The notes beneath the pieces were generated by a model. That model was not told the origin of the DNA and searched no databases. It saw only the letters and a list, made by a program, of their open reading frames with translations. 9,842 nt of DNA from Chryseobacterium gleum (lineage in GTDB: Bacteria > Bacteroidota > Bacteroidia > Flavobacteriales_D > Crocinitomicaceae). Made by a program: the position numbers and the translations under genes. Position 1 is the first letter of the stretch. Every line of letters begins with the position of its first letter. Shown in pieces: positions 6,621 through 9,842 of this stretch. The DNA lies in assembly GCA_943326315.2 (NCBI GenBank), contig CALPSU020000071.1:1-9842 (forward strand), given 5' to 3'.

Positions 6621-7562
6621 ATGGAAATAATTGACAATAAAGATTATACATTCAAAAGGCTAGATAATTCAAATCTATCTGATTTAATCTATTTGATGAA
6701 ATCTGTACATGGAAAAGCAAAGTCATTCGACTATTTTCAAAAAAAATACAATACGAAATATACAAGTAAAGAAAATATTGGCTATTTTGCTTATGACCAC
6801 AAAGGTGAACCTGCTGCTTTTTATGGTATATTCCCTTGTATTATGACTGATGGAAAATCACAATTTATTGCTGGTCAGACTGGAGATGTTATCACAAACC
6901 CTAATCATCAGAAGAAAGGACTATTTTATAGTGTTGCGAAAAAAACACATGACTTAGCAAAAGAAGAAGGTATACAATTAACCTTTGGATTTCCAAATCC
7001 TAATTCAGCACATGGCTTTTTCAAAAAATTAAATTGGATAAAAATTGGTAGATTGACATTATTTGAAAATTCATATAAAACATTGAATTTTTACAATCTT
7101 TTAAATAAATATAAATTCTCCACACCACTCTATTATTTTTATTTTAACATCTTTTATTTTTTTAATAAATGTACCCCGTTCACTTCTTCAAACAATATAG
7201 AAAACCGAATAAGTGTTTTAAGAAATCGTGACTATCTGTTAAATAAAAGTTGCGAAAAAACGTATTTTGTTAAAATAAATAAATTTAAAATTTGGTTCAA
7301 ATTCGGAGATGGTATTTTAATCGGAGATATTGAAAAATTTGATTTAGAAGAATCCGAAACGTTTTTCAGAAGTCTTAATTCATTCGCAAATCAAATTGGA
7401 ATTAAAAAAATCAAACTTGAAAGTATGCCAAATTCATTTCTTTTTGAATTATTTAAACAAAAATTCCATCAAAATGAATCAATTGAAATCGGCTATTTAC
7501 CTTTTAATGATTTAGATTATTCTAATTTATTATTATCGGGTGGCGATTCAGATACTTTTTGA
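6621..7562 (+). CDS. GNAT-family acyltransferase with a second GNAT-like half
   Basis: This 313-residue protein carries an N-terminal GNAT domain that would transfer an acyl group from acyl-CoA to an amine. The core is visible as IGYFAYDHKGEPAAFYGI (53-70), then GDVITNPNHQKKGLF (88-102), where QKKGL matches the acetyl-CoA pyrophosphate loop (Q/RxxGxG/A). It ends with GFPNPNSAHGFFKKLNW (123-139), a typical beta-5/alpha-4 ending. An aromatic-rich linker (155-183) leads to a C-terminal part (about 215-295). There FKFGDGILIGDIE, FANQIGIKKIKLE and SFLFELFKQKF look like a second, degenerate GNAT lobe without a CoA loop. A longer in-frame reading begins at 6555 inside the deacetylase gene. I prefer the ATG at 6621 because it avoids a 56-base overlap and starts directly before the GNAT fold. 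Lying 10 bases after the deacetylase gene suggests that the two remodel the same sugar amine. The substrate is unknown. Confidence 0.8.
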   Translation: MEIIDNKDYTFKRLDNSNLSDLIYLMKSVHGKAKSFDYFQKKYNTKYTSKENIGYFAYDHKGEPAAFYGIFPCIMTDGKSQFIAGQTGDVITNPNHQKKGLFYSVAKKTHDLAKEEGIQLTFGFPNPNSAHGFFKKLNWIKIGRLTLFENSYKTLNFYNLLNKYKFSTPLYYFYFNIFYFFNKCTPFTSSNNIENRISVLRNRDYLLNKSCEKTYFVKINKFKIWFKFGDGILIGDIEKFDLEESETFFRSLNSFANQIGIKKIKLESMPNSFLFELFKQKFHQNESIEIGYLPFNDLDYSNLLLSGGDSDTF

Positions 7563-7588
7563 AATCAAAGAAAATAAAAACATAGAAA

Positions 7589-8728
7589 TTAATGATTACC
7601 CTTATATAATTGAATTAGTTTTTCTGTATAAGACTTAATATCATAATCTTTCGAATATTCCTTTGCATTATCTCCTATTCTGATTCGTTCTGATATATTA
7701 TCAATCAAATATTTAACTTTTTCAACAAATAAATTCAAATCCCTATTCAATATTAAAAAACCATTGTAACCTTCAATTATCAATTCATTATTCCCTCCAC
7801 CAGCAGTTGAAACAACGGGTAAACTTGAAGCCATTGCCTCAATTAAAACTAATCCAAACGCTTCTTTAAAGGCACCATGAATATATATATCTGCACTACT
7901 CAAATAAACATTGACATCAGAAACGCTACCTCTTAAAAAAACATTTTCTGACAATTGTAACTCCTCAATTTTGGTTTTTAGGATGGTTTCCATAACTCCA
8001 AAACCTAATATTTCAAGTTGAATATTGAAGTCCATTTTCTTTAACTCTGAAACGACCTCAATTAAAAATAAATGGCCTTTATTCTCTAACAAATTACCAA
8101 CTGTAATTAGTTTTGTAATGGAATTATCTAATTTTTCAGCATTAAAATACAATGAAGAATTTATGGAATTCGGGAGAAATGTAACACGATTAGTAAACGA
8201 TTTAGGTAATCTCTTCTTAAAATAAGATTCTGTATTTTTTGAAATTGCTATAAAATTATTATTAGTCTTTTTATATTGTTTCAATAACCATCTTATTTCA
8301 AGGTAATCAATAATACGTCTTTTAATTGATTTTTTCTTCCAAAAATCAAACTGAGTCATATTATTGTGACAATGAGTAAAATACTTTACATTTTTATAAA
8401 TTTTAAATCTCGAAACTAATTCAGCCTGAAAAAGATGTGAATGTATCACATGAGGAGAGAAATTTGAAATAATTTCATCAAACTCGTTGTTAGAAAGTTT
8501 TACGCTTTTTTTTAAAAAAGAAAACTGTATTTGTGTGCTTATTTTTTCGATTGATACAAGACGTAATAATTCATCTTTTGAAATAAAATTTTCAAAAGTA
8601 TAATGTAAAGGTTCTAATAGTACAATTTTAACATTATGACCAATTTTGGCTTGCTGAATTGCTAAATTACTGACTAAAGTTTCAGCACCTCCACAACCTA
8701 ATGTTGGTATTATATGAAGAATATTCAT
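7589..8728 (-). CDS. Family-4 glycosyltransferase
   Basis: This 379-residue retaining glycosyltransferase has a GT-B fold and adds a sugar from a nucleotide donor to a lipid-linked glycan at the cytoplasmic face. Positions below are counted from the chosen start. The N-terminal glycine loop is TLGCGGAE (9-16), and HVIHSH (93-98) ends the first lobe. The donor lobe begins with ITVGNLLENKGH (208-219). GxxxxV-type LRGSVSDVNVYLSSADIYIHGA (265-286) precedes the EX7E-type motif, EAFGLVLIE (289-297), followed by AMASSLPVVSTAGGG (298-312). All parts expected of GT4 are present and the length is normal. TTG at 8731 directly precedes ATG at 8728, and I take the ATG because it starts the first beta strand (MNILHIIPT). 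The gene lies 17 bases after the acyltransferase gene on the same strand and converges with the + strand run. Donor and acceptor cannot be told from sequence. Confidence 0.92.
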   Translation of the reverse strand: MNILHIIPTLGCGGAETLVSNLAIQQAKIGHNVKIVLLEPLHYTFENFISKDELLRLVSIEKISTQIQFSFLKKSVKLSNNEFDEIISNFSPHVIHSHLFQAELVSRFKIYKNVKYFTHCHNNMTQFDFWKKKSIKRRIIDYLEIRWLLKQYKKTNNNFIAISKNTESYFKKRLPKSFTNRVTFLPNSINSSLYFNAEKLDNSITKLITVGNLLENKGHLFLIEVVSELKKMDFNIQLEILGFGVMETILKTKIEELQLSENVFLRGSVSDVNVYLSSADIYIHGAFKEAFGLVLIEAMASSLPVVSTAGGGNNELIIEGYNGFLILNRDLNLFVEKVKYLIDNISERIRIGDNAKEYSKDYDIKSYTEKLIQLYKGNH

Positions 8729-8745
8729 CAATCGTAATTAAGATA

Positions 8746-9819
8746 TTAACTTTTTGATTTTTCTTTTATTTTCAAAAATGGTTTTTCAATAAAATGATAA
8801 GTCAATGTAGACAATAGAATTGTTACCCCTAATGTTGTTGTGTAAATAGTAACATTTGATAATAAACCATTGTCAAAATTCTTAAATAAATCATTATGAA
8901 ATAAGAATTGAAGAACAATCCAATGAACCATATACATGCCGTATGAAATTGTATTAAGGAAAGAAAACACTTTATTATCCAAGTTTACAATATTAGGGTT
9001 AGAAACCATTATTAGCATTGAAAATGAAAATAAAATGGAATAAATTTCTTCTCCAAAATAAAATAATCTAAAATTCACAGCCCATAATATAAATGGAGAA
9101 AGAATGATTAGATAACTTAATATCTTAAATCTATTGATCCAATCTATGAATTTATATTGTTTTGAATAGATTATAGCAAAAATCCCACCACACACAATCC
9201 AATTAAATTTCAAACAAAAAAACAACCTATATAAGAAATTTAGAATCTCTGGATCAGGGTTATATCGACTAAATAAAAACAATGTGAAATGTGGTAAAAT
9301 AGATAAGGCCAAAAAAAGAAAAATGGTTATCAGTAATAGATTTTTAAAATATTTAATAATTATTGGACCTATTAAATAGAACTGAATCTCTGTCCCGATT
9401 GTCCATATTTGAGGACTAACCCCCCAACCTATACCTAAAATATGTGAAATATTAGGGGCTAATATTAAAGTTAAAAAAACCGTCAATAAAGTGGGTGAAT
9501 AATCAAAAAGGAAATAAGATAAAATTATCACAAAAAAATACAAGGGAAAAACTCTTAATAATCTTCGCTTATAAAAATCTTTCAGATCAATTTCATTATT
9601 CTTATTTTTTTTTTGAACTAAAATATAAGTAATCAAAAACCCACTCAATGTGAAAAACAATATAATTGCGATTAATCCCCCATTTAATTTAAAAAAATCA
9701 AGATGTAAAAAGTTTTCAATTCCAGCTCTCGACTTAAAAAGTTCAACATGACAAATAAAAACGATTAAAACAGATATCGACCTGTAAAAATCTAATCCTT
9801 TTAAGTGTAACTTCTTCAT
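8746..9819 (-). CDS. Integral membrane acyltransferase, acyltransferase-3 family (OafA/NodX-like)
   Basis: This 357-residue membrane protein belongs to the acyltransferase-3 family, which O-acetylates (or otherwise acylates) glycans using a cytoplasmic acyl donor. The N-terminus has the family signature GLDFYRSISVLIVFICH (8-24), with Arg13 and His24. FFTLSGFLIT (55-64) and FYKRRLLRVFPLY (82-94) follow. WTIGTEIQFYLIGP (139-152) contains the conserved Glu144. SYGMYMVHW (292-300) and YHFIEKPFLK (341-350) close the domain. About ten hydrophobic helices are visible, which is the usual number, and there is no extra SGNH domain. The ATG at 9819 begins a short basic tail (MKKLHLKG). It is probably the first visible gene of the - strand transcript. 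Only 23 bases upstream remain in the window, so its promoter cannot be seen. A role in decorating the polysaccharide made by this locus is inferred from position. Confidence 0.92.
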   Translation of the reverse strand: MKKLHLKGLDFYRSISVLIVFICHVELFKSRAGIENFLHLDFFKLNGGLIAIILFFTLSGFLITYILVQKKNKNNEIDLKDFYKRRLLRVFPLYFFVIILSYFLFDYSPTLLTVFLTLILAPNISHILGIGWGVSPQIWTIGTEIQFYLIGPIIIKYFKNLLLITIFLFLALSILPHFTLFLFSRYNPDPEILNFLYRLFFCLKFNWIVCGGIFAIIYSKQYKFIDWINRFKILSYLIILSPFILWAVNFRLFYFGEEIYSILFSFSMLIMVSNPNIVNLDNKVFSFLNTISYGMYMVHWIVLQFLFHNDLFKNFDNGLLSNVTIYTTTLGVTILLSTLTYHFIEKPFLKIKEKSKS

Positions 9820-9842
9820 ATATCTTCTACTTCTGATTTAAG

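Noticed and set aside
7558..7569. Small inverted repeat as a transcription terminator
   Set aside because: The stem is only 4-5 mostly A-T pairs, partly inside the coding sequence, and no proper T-tract follows on either strand.
8025..8225. 66-residue open frame on the + strand
   Set aside because: It is antisense to the middle of the family-4 glycosyltransferase, whose reading frame is clearly real.

Overview
The window is strongly AT-rich and densely coding. Most genes have no Shine-Dalgarno sequence at the usual distance from the start codon. The proteins are lysine-, asparagine- and isoleucine-rich. This fits a member of the Bacteroidota, most likely a flavobacterium, but that is an inference: no rRNA or housekeeping marker is present, and other AT-rich bacteria cannot be excluded. 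All ten genes belong to a surface-polysaccharide (O-antigen, capsule or exopolysaccharide) biosynthesis locus.

Layout. Eight genes lie on the + strand (2-7562) with gaps from a 7-base overlap to 27 bases, so they probably form one transcript. In order they are: a HisH-like glutaminase (WbuY type), a HisF-like cyclase homologue (WbuZ type), a polytopic membrane protein, an NAD-dependent sugar epimerase resembling CDP-paratose 2-epimerase, a family-2 glycosyltransferase resembling polyprenyl-phosphate sugar synthases, a second polytopic membrane protein, a polysaccharide-deacetylase-fold protein, and a long GNAT-type acyltransferase. Two genes on the - strand converge on this run after 26 bases: a family-4 glycosyltransferase and an integral membrane acyltransferase-3 protein, with 17 bases between them. 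No stretch longer than 30 bases lacks a gene. I saw no RNA gene, mobile element, CRISPR array, long repeat or convincing terminator.

How the genes may work together. The first two genes look like the ammonia-supply pair that accompanies N-acetyl-sugar amidotransferases (WbuX/PseA type) in polysaccharide loci, not histidine-pathway enzymes. The HisF homologue has lost its first catalytic aspartate, yet its ammonia-gate residues remain. The amidotransferase would be expected just left of the window. The epimerase and the DPM1-like transferase could make an undecaprenyl-phosphate sugar. One or both membrane proteins, which share a similar order of conserved charged motifs, could then use it as GT-C-like transferases or act as the Wzy polymerase. 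The deacetylase-fold protein, GNAT protein and acyltransferase-3 protein would change acyl groups on the glycan or its precursors. No flippase, initiating phosphoglycosyltransferase or nucleotidyltransferase is seen, so the locus extends beyond the window.
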